64,000 nucleotides of DNA from Planctomycetota bacterium. Its GTDB lineage: Bacteria; Planctomycetota; Planctomycetia; Pirellulales; Lacipirellulaceae. The stretch is taken from assembly GCA_029259945.1 (NCBI GenBank), contig JAJDEF010000012.1:239404-303403 (forward strand), written 5' to 3'. Made by a program: the position numbers and the translations under genes. How positions within the stretch are numbered: position 1 is the first letter of the stretch; every line of letters begins with the position of its first letter. The notes under the pieces were generated by a model. That model was not told the DNA's origin, ran no database searches, and was given only the letters and a program-made list of their open reading frames with translations. This document shows, one piece after another, positions 21,054 through 30,192 of the stretch.

Positions 21054-22165
21054 CGGTCTCGCGCCAACGGCATAATCACGTAGCCAAATCCATCGTCCGT
21101 GCTACATACGGCTGCGCTTTCTGCATCCCGTACTTCCATACTGAACATCTTTTCTGCATCAAGTACCTTCAAGAAATCCATCACAAACCTTGGGTCGAGT
21201 GTGACGGTTAGTTCTTCGCCGTTGTAACCAATCGGTAATTCGACTCTTGCATTCCCCACATCGGATGCTTGGCCTGACAACACCAACATGCCTTCGTCAA
21301 ACGTAAAGTCGATCCCGCGGCTTTCTTCGCTCGTCACGATGGCTGCCTGACGAACTGCTGCATGGGTGGCACCCACTGCCAAGTCGAGGCTCACACCACC
21401 TCCCGATTCTGGAAATACCTTTCGCCAGTCGGGAAAACGTCCTTCGAGCAACCGAGCTGAAATCGTCGCGCGGGCACTATGTACCAAAAATTCGTTTCCT
21501 TTCAGCGCGATTTTCACCTCGGCATCGCTCGGGTCGATAGCCCGTTCGATGAGCTGCATCGCACGCGTCGGCACGATCGTCATTTGATTTCCATCAATAC
21601 CGCTGTCGGTCGTGCTGATCGGGCCTGTCATTTTGGCCAACCGACGACCATCTGTACCAATCGCCGTGATCTGGCCGTCGTCGAACTCCAGCTTGACACC
21701 CCCCAAGGCATAGCGGCTGCTCTCGTTGTCGGTGGCAAACGCAGTGCGGCGAATTAACTCTCGCAACAATCGGGCGGGGATTTCACAGAAACTCGATTCT
21801 TCGAATCCTGTGACGCTGGGGAACTCTGCCGGATCCTCTGCCTGCAAACGAAATTGACTCCGCTCACCTCGGACAGTGATTCCCTGACCATCCGACTCGA
21901 TGTGCAGGGTTTCGTCGCTGCTTTCTCGTAAAATAGAGCCAAATCGGGCAACCGAAAGCAGTACTACGCCAGGCGTCTGAACATCGACCCCCGATACCTG
22001 ATGCCGAATTCCTACTTCCAGGTCGGTCGCCGAAATCACTACCTTTTGCTCGGTGACTTCTAACTTTACATTCTGCAATATCGCCTTCGGACTCCGGGAT
22101 GGGGCAACGGACGCCACCGTTTGGAATGCATGCAATAATTGCTCTCGATCACAAGATATCTTCAT
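21050..22165 (-). CDS. dnaN: DNA polymerase III sliding clamp (beta subunit)
   Basis: The beta clamp tethers the replicative polymerase to DNA. From the ATG at 22165 it has 371 residues (E. coli 366) and starts at the conserved MKISCDREQLLHAFQTVASV. Three clamp domains follow, with typical segments SATDLEVGIRH, FRLQAEDPAEFPSV, RYALGGVKLEF, AIGTDGRRLAK and the C-terminal FGYVIMPLARDR. An upstream in-frame ATG at 22252 would add 29 residues that do not belong to the family. It is coupled to dciA by a 4-nt overlap. The oriC-like gap lies upstream. Confidence 0.96.
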   Translation of the reverse strand: MKISCDREQLLHAFQTVASVAPSRSPKAILQNVKLEVTEQKVVISATDLEVGIRHQVSGVDVQTPGVVLLSVARFGSILRESSDETLHIESDGQGITVRGERSQFRLQAEDPAEFPSVTGFEESSFCEIPARLLRELIRRTAFATDNESSRYALGGVKLEFDDGQITAIGTDGRRLAKMTGPISTTDSGIDGNQMTIVPTRAMQLIERAIDPSDAEVKIALKGNEFLVHSARATISARLLEGRFPDWRKVFPESGGGVSLDLAVGATHAAVRQAAIVTSEESRGIDFTFDEGMLVLSGQASDVGNARVELPIGYNGEELTVTLDPRFVMDFLKVLDAEKMFSMEVRDAESAAVCSTDDGFGYVIMPLARDR

Positions 22166-22606
22166 TGTTTGGCCAACCTTTCCACGTGATTGAGAGGTGC
22201 CATCATGAGAAGACTCCGTCGCGGGTTGGTCCTTGAATGTCGTAGACAACACACACCTCCTGTTTGTTTTTATATTATTAGTTTTTAGTTAGTAACAGTA
22301 TTAAAGAGAACGATTTGAATGTTGATAAGTACATCAACAGGGCGTCTAAGTGGTGACTCTGTGTGGGTTTGGTAATATTCGCACAAGGGGGATAAGTGGT
22401 CGGCACGATGTTGATTTTATGTTGCAGGAGTGTCGAAAAAATTAAGGTCTCTCAGGCGGTTCGTTAGTAGGCAAGAATTTTTGTTCTTAGATGGTCGACT
22501 ACAAACAGTTAGCCAACCGCTTTTCCAGGAGGTTAATGGTTAGGTTTGTAACGTTTGAATAAGACCAATGAATTTCGAGATTCAATTAACAGCAAAGGGT
22601 AAGGGG
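22166..22606. other. Candidate replication origin region (dnaA-dnaN gap)
   Basis: This is the non-coding gap between dnaA and dnaN, the usual location of oriC. It contains an A+T-rich tract (22261-22305) that could serve as unwinding element, and two DnaA-box-like sites on the minus strand: TTATCAACA (22328-22320, 8/9 to TTATCCACA) and TTATCCCCC (22395-22387, 7/9). This is a small number of boxes, so the origin assignment rests mainly on gene order. Confidence 0.55.
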
Positions 22607-23626
22607 TCAAACGGAAGTCAAAATGCGATGTAATTCTTCGACCGCTTGCTGGGTGGAAACATCGTTGGTTAGCAATCGTTCTACGCTTCGTTGGGCGTGC
22701 ATGATGGTGGTATGGTCGCGACGCCCCAATTTTCGGCCTATTTGGGCATAGCTTAAGTCCGTGAGGATACGGGCCAAATGAATTGTTATTCCGCGGGCAT
22801 AGACCAGTGATTTACGACGAGCAGAGCTTTTCAAGGCCGATTGGGTTAGCGAAAAATATCGTGCCACGACGGCGATAATCTGCTTCAGCTCGACTCTCTT
22901 GCGAGTGGTCGTTCCATGATCGCCATTGGCAGCCGAGAGTTCCAATTCTGCCAACGCCTGAAGCAACCGGGGGGCGGGGCCATCCACTCGCTGGGCCAAA
23001 CCCTGCAATTGTTTGTCAGTAAAGGGGAGACGCCGTTTTTCTGCCGCTAGGTGCAAAATTTCTAGGCGAGCTTCGGTGCCTGGGGGACGGAGCCGTACAG
23101 CCAAACCACTCGCCATACGATCTCGCAAGCCAGCTTCCAGGCGAGACAAGTTCTGTGCGGTCAGCACCACGGCACAGCCAGCGTCGACCAGGGTATCGAG
23201 GGTGTCGCGTAATTCGCGCTGAATATAGGTTCGTTCGGGTAATCGATGTAAATCTTCGACAACCAGTAGCGACAAATTGGCTAGGCGATCTCGCAATTCT
23301 GCTAAGCAATTGTCCGTTCGGGCTGCACGTACCTGCCGTGCAAAATCAATCGCGGTGAAATATTCCACGGCCTTGCTGCCTAGCAAACCGTGTAATTGTC
23401 GAACGATACCACGAGCAAGATGCGTTTTGCCGCTTCCTGTGGGGCCCATTAAAACCAATGGGTTGAACATTTGATCAATTTCGCCGACCAACAATTTTTG
23501 AAGTACGGGAACCGCTAATCGATTTTCTGGCCCGGCCACAAAGCAGGGGAGGGCGAACCCCTCGACCGCCTCAGAACCTCCTGAGGAGCTCGGTAAATCG
23601 ATTCGTGTTACCCCGTCGACCAACAT
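22607..23626 (-). CDS. dnaA: Chromosomal replication initiator DnaA, short form
   Basis: DnaA is the origin-binding AAA+ initiator. From the ATG at 23626 it has 339 residues. It has the start of domain III (FVAGPENRLAV), Walker A GPTGSGKTH at 61-69, Walker B LLVVEDLHRL (VEDLH instead of the usual IDDIQ), a sensor region (VVLTAQNLSRLEAGLRDRMA) and the DNA-binding signature GRRDHTTIMHAQRS near the C-terminus. Domain I, which in other bacteria binds DnaB and DiaA, and the linker domain II are absent: only about 28 residues precede domain III. A longer in-frame extension upstream to 24145 reads antisense to the neighbouring cysteine desulfurase gene and has no domain I character, so I left it out. 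Confidence 0.88.
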   Translation of the reverse strand: MLVDGVTRIDLPSSSGGSEAVEGFALPCFVAGPENRLAVPVLQKLLVGEIDQMFNPLVLMGPTGSGKTHLARGIVRQLHGLLGSKAVEYFTAIDFARQVRAARTDNCLAELRDRLANLSLLVVEDLHRLPERTYIQRELRDTLDTLVDAGCAVVLTAQNLSRLEAGLRDRMASGLAVRLRPPGTEARLEILHLAAEKRRLPFTDKQLQGLAQRVDGPAPRLLQALAELELSAANGDHGTTTRKRVELKQIIAVVARYFSLTQSALKSSARRKSLVYARGITIHLARILTDLSYAQIGRKLGRRDHTTIMHAQRSVERLLTNDVSTQQAVEELHRILTSV

Positions 23627-23745
23627 GGTTCCGTCCAAAACTCGTGTGCAAATTACGTAATAATAAGAGCGGTGAATTCGGCCAAAGATCCAACCCCTGA
23701 GTCTACCCGATTTGCACCAAATTCGGGAGGAGCTAAGCTGTTTTT

Positions 23746-24924
23746 TTAACAGTTTCTCTGTTGCCGCAAACGCTTGCACACCATGAGGATACGACGAGTT
23801 GCTTCCTCGATTTCCGCCTGGGTCGTGGTGGCCCCCAAGCTTAGCCTCACCGACCCTCGAATCGCGTCGGTTTCTAAGCCCATGGCGATCAAGATTGGCG
23901 ACGGTTCGCTCGACCCGCTCGCACATGCCGAACCGGTTGAACAGGCGACACCCGCCATGTCGAGCGCCATGACCAGCGCCTGCCGGTCGAAGCCCACGAA
24001 GGCAATGTTGGTTGTGTTCGGCAGTCGGTTCGCATCTCGGCCTATCACCACGGCGTCGGGCAATTCGGCAAGAAGGGCACTCTCGAGTAGGTCGCGGAGC
24101 TTGGTCATTCGGTCGCGTCTCGTCGTGGCTTCCCGATGCCAGCACTCTAGTGCCGTGCTCATACCAATGGCCAAGGCCACCGATTCTGTTCCCGGTCGAA
24201 TGTCGGATTGCTGGTGACCACCGTACAACATAGGCCGAATGGCTACGTCGTCGCGAGCTACTAACACTCCGATGCCGTGGGGGCCATGAAACTTATGCGC
24301 GGCACAACTCAGCATTGCTAAGTTCCAGGCGGCGAAGTCGACCGGCAACTTCCCCACCACTTGTGCAGCGTCGGTATGCAGGAGCACTCCTTGCTCGGCA
24401 CATAGTGAGGCTGCTTTTGCGATGGGCTGTAGTACGCCGGTTTCGTTGTTGCCTGCCATCAGGCTGACTAGCTGTGTTTCGGGTTTCAAGACCTCTGCCA
24501 ATTGATCGAGGCACAGGACGCCATTTCGGTCGACTCTCACGCGGTCGACCTGCCAGCCCAGCGACTCCAGTCGGTTTGCCGGCTGAACGACGCTAGGATG
24601 CTCGATTGTCGAGATCGCCAGCCGCCCAGCTGCAGTCCGTTCCATTCCATTGGTGCCGAGCAGCCCCAGCAGGGCCAAATTGTTCGCCTCGGTCCCTCCG
24701 CTGGTGAAGAACACCCGATCAGGCTTCTGTCCATCCATGCGAGCCCCCAGCAGTTCGCCAATCCGCTGCCGAGCTTCTTCCAGAGCTCGTCGGGCCAATC
24801 GTCCCGTTTCGTGTTGGCTGCCCGGATTTCCCGTAAATCGCAGCGAAGCCTCGCCAATTGCCTCAGCTACCTCGGGCAACATCGGTGTGGTCGCATTGTG
24901 ATCAAGATAAATCGGCCCATCCAT
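23746..24924 (-). CDS. Cysteine desulfurase (NifS/IscS-type, group I)
   Basis: This PLP enzyme removes sulfur from cysteine as a persulfide for Fe-S cluster or thio-cofactor synthesis. The 392-residue protein has the N-terminal IYLDHNATTP, the PLP-site text SGGTEANNLAL, the Schiff-base lysine K211 (CAAHKFHGPHG) and the active-site cysteine C334 (STGSACASGSSEPS) in a long flexible loop as in IscS/NifS. The ATG at 24924 gives the standard N-terminus. It is upstream of dnaA on the same strand; no iscU or other Fe-S genes are adjacent. Confidence 0.93.
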   Translation of the reverse strand: MDGPIYLDHNATTPMLPEVAEAIGEASLRFTGNPGSQHETGRLARRALEEARQRIGELLGARMDGQKPDRVFFTSGGTEANNLALLGLLGTNGMERTAAGRLAISTIEHPSVVQPANRLESLGWQVDRVRVDRNGVLCLDQLAEVLKPETQLVSLMAGNNETGVLQPIAKAASLCAEQGVLLHTDAAQVVGKLPVDFAAWNLAMLSCAAHKFHGPHGIGVLVARDDVAIRPMLYGGHQQSDIRPGTESVALAIGMSTALECWHREATTRRDRMTKLRDLLESALLAELPDAVVIGRDANRLPNTTNIAFVGFDRQALVMALDMAGVACSTGSACASGSSEPSPILIAMGLETDAIRGSVRLSLGATTTQAEIEEATRRILMVCKRLRQQRNC

Positions 24925-25114
24925 GCCGGCATTATAGGCTCTAATCGCGGGTTACTAGGTGTCTGGTGAGATTGCTTACAACTGCTAGCAATGAGCACCA
25001 TTAGAATCTAGCGACCCCCCGCTAATTGCCATTGCCCTCAATTTTCTCCCTTGGCTATTCTTCTCTTCCACGTCTTCCACGCGAATAAATCACAATCGAT
25101 TCCAAGGAAATCCA

Positions 25115-25621
25115 ATGGCTGTTTTTCTTCGTGCCATCGTCATGTTGCTTGTCCTCGTCGGGTTGCCCGCCGCTTGGGTTTACTATGGGCCACTGCCACC
25201 CCAGGCTCAGGGCATCGTTGACCGCGTTGTTGAGGTTGCCAAAAGTTCGATTGGCTGGGAACCGTCTACCCCCCCTGAGACGAGCCCGATTTCGGCTCCC
25301 CATTTTGACCCAGCGGTGACCCCTGCAGTGGCAATTAAGCCCGTAGAGGTACCCCAGCCTGTTGCGCCAACTTTGGAGGCGAAACTTAGCCCGCTTCTCC
25401 AGCAGCTTCGAGAGCTTGGAGCCACCGAATATGCCCTAGAAAAATGGGGAAACGAAGGCCAACTCTATCGATTTCGTTGTGCCATGCCGTTAAAACAAAG
25501 TGACCAGCTCACCCAGCATTTCGAAGCGACCCAAGCTCAGGCAGCGGAGTCGATTCAACAGGTTCTTGCCGAAGTCAGTGCTTGGCAGACCGCTCGCCGT
25601 AGCCACTCACCATACAAATAG
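25115..25621 (+). CDS. Small membrane-anchored protein of unknown function
   Basis: This 168-residue protein has one N-terminal hydrophobic segment (FLRAIVMLLVLVGLPAAWVYY, about 4-24), a Pro/Thr-rich linker (EVPQPVAPTLEAK, near 88-100) and a C-terminal helical domain ending HSPYK. The order (short anchor, linker, globular tail facing outside) suggests a periplasmic or surface protein. AAGGAAATCC precedes the ATG. The scpB start lies 26 bp downstream. No family recognised. Confidence 0.68.
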   Translation: MAVFLRAIVMLLVLVGLPAAWVYYGPLPPQAQGIVDRVVEVAKSSIGWEPSTPPETSPISAPHFDPAVTPAVAIKPVEVPQPVAPTLEAKLSPLLQQLRELGATEYALEKWGNEGQLYRFRCAMPLKQSDQLTQHFEATQAQAAESIQQVLAEVSAWQTARRSHSPYK

Positions 25622-25646
25622 CACCTCGCGCCTAGCACTTTGTCCC

Positions 25647-26327
25647 ATGCGTCAAAAGCCACAAAATCCGGCCCAGCAACTGTCCAGTGTGGCACAGCGA
25701 GACAACCATCCGCTTGCCCATCGGGCTGACGGTACGGCTGTCCCCGGTGGGTTGGCACAAACGACCACCGCCGCTGCGGATCAAGACACTGCGGACGTGG
25801 AGTCTCAACTTGCGCGTCTCGAAGCGGTGTTGTTTCTTGCCCGCGAGCCGTTATCGACAAGAAAACTGGCGAATTTGGCCAAATTGGCCGATGGTACCGA
25901 GGCGCGGACCCTGCTCAAACAGTTACGCCGCCGCTACGATCAGCGATCAAGTGCTCTCCAGGTGATCGAGGTTGCTGGAGGCGTCCAGTTGCTGACTAGG
26001 CCGCAATTAGCAAATTGGATACGCCGCCTGCACGGCGATCCCGAGGAAATTCGGCTTTCGGCGCCGGCGCTAGAAACCCTGTCGGTGGTGGCCTATCGTC
26101 AGCCCATCGTACGGGCAGAAATCGAGGCTGTCCGAGGAGTACAATGCGGCGAAATCCTGAGAGTATTGATGGAACGAGATTTATTGCGTATTGTCGGGCG
26201 AGCGGACGAACTGGGTCGTCCGTTCCTCTATGGGACCACGAAGAAATTTTTGCAAGTTTTTGGACTTCGGCGCTTGGATCAATTGCCTCCAATCGGTCAA
26301 ATCCGTAATGTTGAAATTGGTGCTTAG
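25647..26327 (+). CDS. scpB: Segregation and condensation protein B
   Basis: ScpB works with ScpA and SMC in chromosome condensation. This 226-residue protein has the two winged-helix domains typical of the family: LEAVLFLAREPLSTRKLANL with LLKQLRRRYDQRSSALQVIEVAGG, and then SAPALETLSVVAYRQPIVRAEIEAVRGVQ with LLRIVGRADELGRPFLYGTT. The first about 50 residues (Gln/Ala-rich) are not conserved. I used the ATG at 25647. scpA is not adjacent. It is followed by the hyperacidic gene. Confidence 0.92.
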   Translation: MRQKPQNPAQQLSSVAQRDNHPLAHRADGTAVPGGLAQTTTAAADQDTADVESQLARLEAVLFLAREPLSTRKLANLAKLADGTEARTLLKQLRRRYDQRSSALQVIEVAGGVQLLTRPQLANWIRRLHGDPEEIRLSAPALETLSVVAYRQPIVRAEIEAVRGVQCGEILRVLMERDLLRIVGRADELGRPFLYGTTKKFLQVFGLRRLDQLPPIGQIRNVEIGA

Positions 26328-26389
26328 AGGACGCGGTTGCCAATTGCCATAGAATAGACTTGTGCGGTGCAAATCGGTAGGCAAAGAAG

Positions 26390-26857
26390 ATGGTGAAGGA
26401 GCAAGACGTGCAGTTCATCGAAGATCTCCAGCAGAGTCGTTTCGCATTGGGTATCGGGGGGAATATGGCCGTTGCCGAGCTAGATGGTGCAGAAATAGAG
26501 AGCCCCGAGCTTGATGGAGCGGAGCTCGACGAGGCCGACAGCAGTGAAGAAGACGAAGATGACACGGAGGAGTACGAGTACGAATATGAGTACGAAGACG
26601 AAGAGGAGGAGGACGGGGAAGACGGCGACGAAGACGACTCCGAGGAATACGAATATGAGTACGAAGACGAGGAGACAGAAGAAGACGAAGACGAAGAAGA
26701 CGATGAAGACCTAGACGATGACGAATGGGAAGAAGTCGACGACGATACCGATGTCGAGGATGGAGAAGCGGACGACAGCGACTACGTCGAAGAGGATGAC
26801 GACGAGGAAGACGGGGAATACGAGTACGACGACGAAGAAGACGAAGAAAAACGCTAG
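26390..26857 (+). CDS. Hyperacidic Glu/Asp/Tyr-rich protein
   Basis: This 155-residue protein consists mostly of Glu, Asp and Tyr after an ordinary N-terminus (MVKEQDVQFIEDLQQSRFAL). It contains two runs of EY repeats (EEYEYEYEYEDEE and EEYEYEYEDEE) separated by acidic linkers (GEDGDEDDS) and ends EDEEKR. Expected pI is near 3. No family is recognised; it could bind cations or basic proteins and is likely to be intrinsically disordered. It is 62 bp downstream of scpB. Its TAG stop overlaps the convergent hemA stop in the sequence CTAG. The low-complexity DNA (GAAGACGAAGAA repeats) may be unstable. Confidence 0.72.
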   Translation: MVKEQDVQFIEDLQQSRFALGIGGNMAVAELDGAEIESPELDGAELDEADSSEEDEDDTEEYEYEYEYEDEEEEDGEDGDEDDSEEYEYEYEDEETEEDEDEEDDEDLDDDEWEEVDDDTDVEDGEADDSDYVEEDDDEEDGEYEYDDEEDEEKR

Positions 26858-28116
26858 TTTTCCAGCTTAAAAAGGTTCCGCAGCGCGTCCAGCAGACCAT
26901 GCGGCGTACCATTCTGTGAAGCATCTCTTAGCGACTCAAGCGGCGGGTGCAGCATTTTATTTACCAGCCGGTCGGCAAATTGCTCGATCTCTTTGCGGCT
27001 TTGGTCGTCAAGGTTCGGCAACTTGCAAAACAGTCGTTCTAGCTCGGCGTCCTTCGGTCGTTCAAGTCCTTCGCGTAACCCAGTAATCACGGGCGCTGTG
27101 GCCCGATGATTCATCTCGACCACAAATCGCTCGGTTTCCCGCTTTATAATCGTTTCAGCGGCAGGCAATTCAGCCGCTCGCGTCTGCCGATTTTTCTCGC
27201 ACGCCAGGGTTAAATCGTCCAGCGAATAGAGGTATACGCCCAATGCATTGCCTACCTGGGAATCGAAATCGCGGGGTACCGCCAAATCCAAAATAAACAG
27301 CGGCCGCTGATATCGCCCCGGGGCCACTTTCTGCTCAAAATCCGCAGCAGTCACAATCGTCTCGTTGGCGGCGGTGGTGCTGATCGTCAAATCTGCTGCT
27401 TCGAGTTGCTCCCATAGCTGGTCCCACTCGTGGTACTGCCCATTCCACTTTTTTGCTAACTGTTGACCCCGCTGGGCATCGCGATTAACGACGTGAATCA
27501 CCGCATCGCCCGCATCTCGCAAGTAACGTAGTGTTTCGTCTGCCATTTTGCCGGCCCCGATGACCAGCACATGTTTGCCATCGAAGGTCTCAAACACGCA
27601 GCTGGCCAGGTCGGAAATCGCAACGCTTGGAATGCTCACCCGATGCTTGTGTAGCGAGGTCTCGCCGGCCACCCGCTTTGCAGTTCGCAGGGCCGATTGG
27701 AACAAATCGTGCAAAAGCGGACCGGTCGACCCCACCTCTTGGGCCGTTTGATACGCCTCTTTCACCTGGGCCAGAATCTGCGGTTCGCCGACCACCATAC
27801 TTTCGAGGCTCGAAGCGACGCGGTACAAATACTTTACCGCTTTGCTGTCCGCGAGCGTTACCATCCGCCCCTCGACTTGACTGGCCGTAACTTTCTGATA
27901 ATCGAGCAATGCTTCGATTAGCTCCTCTGCCTTTGGAACCCCGACGGCATAGATTTCTACGCGGTTGCAGGTCGACAACAACACCAATTCGGCATCAGGA
28001 AAACGCGACTGCCACTGGCCCAAAGCCTCGACCGTTTGCGAACGATCGAACGTCAATTGTTGACGAATGTCGATGCCCATCTCGCGATGTGTACACCCAA
28101 CCATCTGGAGGTTCAT
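26854..28116 (-). CDS. hemA: Glutamyl-tRNA reductase
   Basis: HemA reduces glutamyl-tRNA(Glu) to glutamate-1-semialdehyde, the first step of tetrapyrrole synthesis by the C5 route. This 420-residue protein has the N-terminal catalytic domain with the nucleophilic cysteine C50 (LLSTCNRVEIYAVG), the NADPH-binding region VLVIGAGKMADETLRYLRDAG, and the dimerisation helix (ERFVVEMNHRATAPVITGLR). The start overlaps the stop of the CcsA/HemX gene (ATGA), so the two are coupled as in many hemA operons. The stop codon shares CTAG with the convergent acidic gene. Confidence 0.96.
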   Translation of the reverse strand: MNLQMVGCTHREMGIDIRQQLTFDRSQTVEALGQWQSRFPDAELVLLSTCNRVEIYAVGVPKAEELIEALLDYQKVTASQVEGRMVTLADSKAVKYLYRVASSLESMVVGEPQILAQVKEAYQTAQEVGSTGPLLHDLFQSALRTAKRVAGETSLHKHRVSIPSVAISDLASCVFETFDGKHVLVIGAGKMADETLRYLRDAGDAVIHVVNRDAQRGQQLAKKWNGQYHEWDQLWEQLEAADLTISTTAANETIVTAADFEQKVAPGRYQRPLFILDLAVPRDFDSQVGNALGVYLYSLDDLTLACEKNRQTRAAELPAAETIIKRETERFVVEMNHRATAPVITGLREGLERPKDAELERLFCKLPNLDDQSRKEIEQFADRLVNKMLHPPLESLRDASQNGTPHGLLDALRNLFKLEN

Positions 28117-29018
28117 GCGAGATCTCCGTTGTTGGATAGGCCCAAAATTGTGGTGGAAATGCTTGCCTGGGGGGGCTCTGTCGATTCTGAATCGGCATTG
28201 AGATGCAGCGAGTCGCCCCAGGTCATCACGGCCAGAACTAGTGCCAAGAACAGAAAAGCTGCGATCGTCAGATAAGCGACTTTTTGTCCCTGTCGTGCTG
28301 CCGGATACACCAACCGGAAACCTTCAGCAACCACCAGCCATACGAACATCGCTGCCAGACTTAGTACCACGGGATCGGTCCAGGGCACAAAACTCTGCTC
28401 GCCCTGTTGCGCCAGTCGACTCAGGACGCCCGTAAAAAATCCGCCCCCCACCAAAAGTGTTGCTACTCCCAACGACCGGCTATTGACCCGTTCCAGCCAC
28501 TCTAAGCTGGGCAGTTGCAAGCGACCTCGGGTCGGCAGTTTGTGCTTGAGGCGATAGCTTTGAATCAGATACATTAGCCCCGCAAGAAAACCCAGCAGCA
28601 CCGTCACGGTTCCCAGCATCAGTAGCACGCCGTGTACTTGGCCCCACACACGCGGGGCTTGAAAGGTGGCGAGCGGTGTTTTGGTGGCAAATCGAGAGAT
28701 TCCCACCAGCGCTAACACGGCGGGCAAGAGGAACAGCCCCATCGAAGATCGCGGGTAATAGAGTTTGAGCGTCAGGTAGATGATTGCCAGCGCCCAAGCT
28801 GCCAATACATACCAATCCTGCTGACTCGCAAGTGGTGCCGCCGGCATCTCGGCCACCCGGCGACCCAAATACCAAGTATGGGCGACCAGTCCCGCGATCG
28901 CTGAAAACAACAGCGCGACGCGCCCAATCCGTGTCCGCGCCCAAAGCCCCGACAACTCGAGCGCCAGCGCAATGCCATAGCTTGCCGAAAAGCAAAGCAT
29001 GTTAATGCCAGAATCCAT
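28113..29018 (-). CDS. CcsA/HemX-type cytochrome c assembly membrane protein
   Basis: This 301-residue protein has several hydrophobic segments and the conserved core of the CcsA/HemX family: LVAHTWYLG near the N-terminus and VWGQVHGVLLMLGTVTVLL mid-protein, each with a histidine in a membrane context suitable for haem binding. The family handles haem in cytochrome c maturation, and HemX homologues regulate HemA in some bacteria. The ATG at 29018 has GAGG about 9 nt upstream; a GTG five codons earlier is less likely. It is directly coupled to hemA. Confidence 0.87.
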   Translation of the reverse strand: MDSGINMLCFSASYGIALALELSGLWARTRIGRVALLFSAIAGLVAHTWYLGRRVAEMPAAPLASQQDWYVLAAWALAIIYLTLKLYYPRSSMGLFLLPAVLALVGISRFATKTPLATFQAPRVWGQVHGVLLMLGTVTVLLGFLAGLMYLIQSYRLKHKLPTRGRLQLPSLEWLERVNSRSLGVATLLVGGGFFTGVLSRLAQQGEQSFVPWTDPVVLSLAAMFVWLVVAEGFRLVYPAARQGQKVAYLTIAAFLFLALVLAVMTWGDSLHLNADSESTEPPQASISTTILGLSNNGDLA

Positions 29019-29115
29019 CGAGAGCCGCCTCACAGATTAGTCGCACAAATAGTTTCAAACGTCAGCGAGAAGGGTGATAGGAGTCGAGCACAGTGAGTCC
29101 CCAAAATGGGGCCGT

Positions 29116-30180
29116 TTACCCGTCTCCTTCGCCACCTAGTCCATACTCTTTTAGCTTCTTATGCAACGTGTTTCGGTTGATTCCCAGCCGTGCCGCTGCT
29201 TTGATTTGGACATGATCGCAAGTTTGCATCACTTGTGAAATGACCTCGCGTTCGACCCGTTCGACAATCCGGCTGTGCAAATCTTTGTCGGTATCGCTCA
29301 CACCGTTCAGGCCCGTCTGCACCAGTTCTTCGGTCAACGACTCGAAATCCAGCGCCCCGCGAGCCAAGGCCCGTGGTTGTCGTCCGGTGGTGACCACCGA
29401 GGGTAACAGGTCGAGCGACAGCTCATCGCCCAAAGCCATGACCACGGCTCGCTCGACGTAATTTTGCAGTTCTCGGACGTTGCCTGGCCAGCTGTATTTC
29501 TGCATCGCTTCCATCGCTTTTGGGTCGATGTGCGCGACGTAGCGGTCGTTCTGCTCGTTGTAGAGATCCAAAAAGTGAGCCACTAGTTGAGGAATATCTT
29601 CGGGCCGCTCTCGTAGCGGGGGCAGGTAAATCGGCACCACGTTCAGCCGATAGTACAAATCCTCGCGAAAAATGCCCTCGGCTGCTAATTCTAGCAAATC
29701 ACGATTGCTGGCTGCAATCACCCTCGTATCAACCTGCACGGTCTTCGTATCGCCCACGCGCTCGAACTCGCGCTCTTGCAACACCCGCAGTAATTTTACC
29801 TGCAGGTGCAGCGAAGTCGAGTTGATCTCGTCCAAGAAGATGGTGCCTTTGTGTGCGGCTTCGAATCGTCCGGTGCGATGGTCGATCGCCCCGGTAAACG
29901 CACCGCGAACATGCCCAAATAGCTCGCTTTCCAGCAGATTCTCGCTCAGCGCTCCGCAGTTTACGCGTATGAAAGGGCGTTCGCGCCGGCTGCTTAAATC
30001 GTGGACAGCGTGGGCGATTAGCTCTTTGCCGGTCCCGGTCTCGCCCAACAACAGCACCGACGCTTGCGAACGGGCTACTTGGCGTGTGACGCGGTACACC
30101 TCCTTCATTGCCGGTCCCGATCCAATGACACCCGGCAGCGTCAATTCGGTTTGTTCGGCATTAGAAGGATTTTGCGTCAT
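29116..30180 (-). CDS. Sigma-54-dependent transcriptional activator (NtrC-like, no receiver)
   Basis: This 354-residue protein consists of an AAA+ domain and a Fis-type HTH. Walker A is [11 protein letters not shown], the sigma-54-contacting GAFTGA loop is present ([15 protein letters not shown]), Walker B is GTIFLDEIN, the arginine-finger region reads [11 protein letters not shown], and the C-terminal helix is [19 protein letters not shown]. There is no N-terminal receiver or sensor domain, so it may be constitutively active, controlled by expression, or regulated by another protein. I took the ATG at 30180. It lies immediately downstream of the HEAT-repeat gene (stop to start gap 12 bp), suggesting co-transcription. 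Confidence 0.93.
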   Translation of the reverse strand: MTQNPSNAEQTELTLPGVIGSGPAMKEVYRVTRQVARSQASVLLLGETGTGKELIAHAVHDLSSRRERPFIRVNCGALSENLLESELFGHVRGAFTGAIDHRTGRFEAAHKGTIFLDEINSTSLHLQVKLLRVLQEREFERVGDTKTVQVDTRVIAASNRDLLELAAEGIFREDLYYRLNVVPIYLPPLRERPEDIPQLVAHFLDLYNEQNDRYVAHIDPKAMEAMQKYSWPGNVRELQNYVERAVVMALGDELSLDLLPSVVTTGRQPRALARGALDFESLTEELVQTGLNGVSDTDKDLHSRIVERVEREVISQVMQTCDHVQIKAAARLGINRNTLHKKLKEYGLGGEGDG

Positions 30181-30192
30181 GACGGTCAACGG

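Noticed and set aside
23627..24145. N-terminal extension of DnaA
   Set aside because: Most of the added residues are antisense to the cysteine desulfurase gene and lack domain I character.
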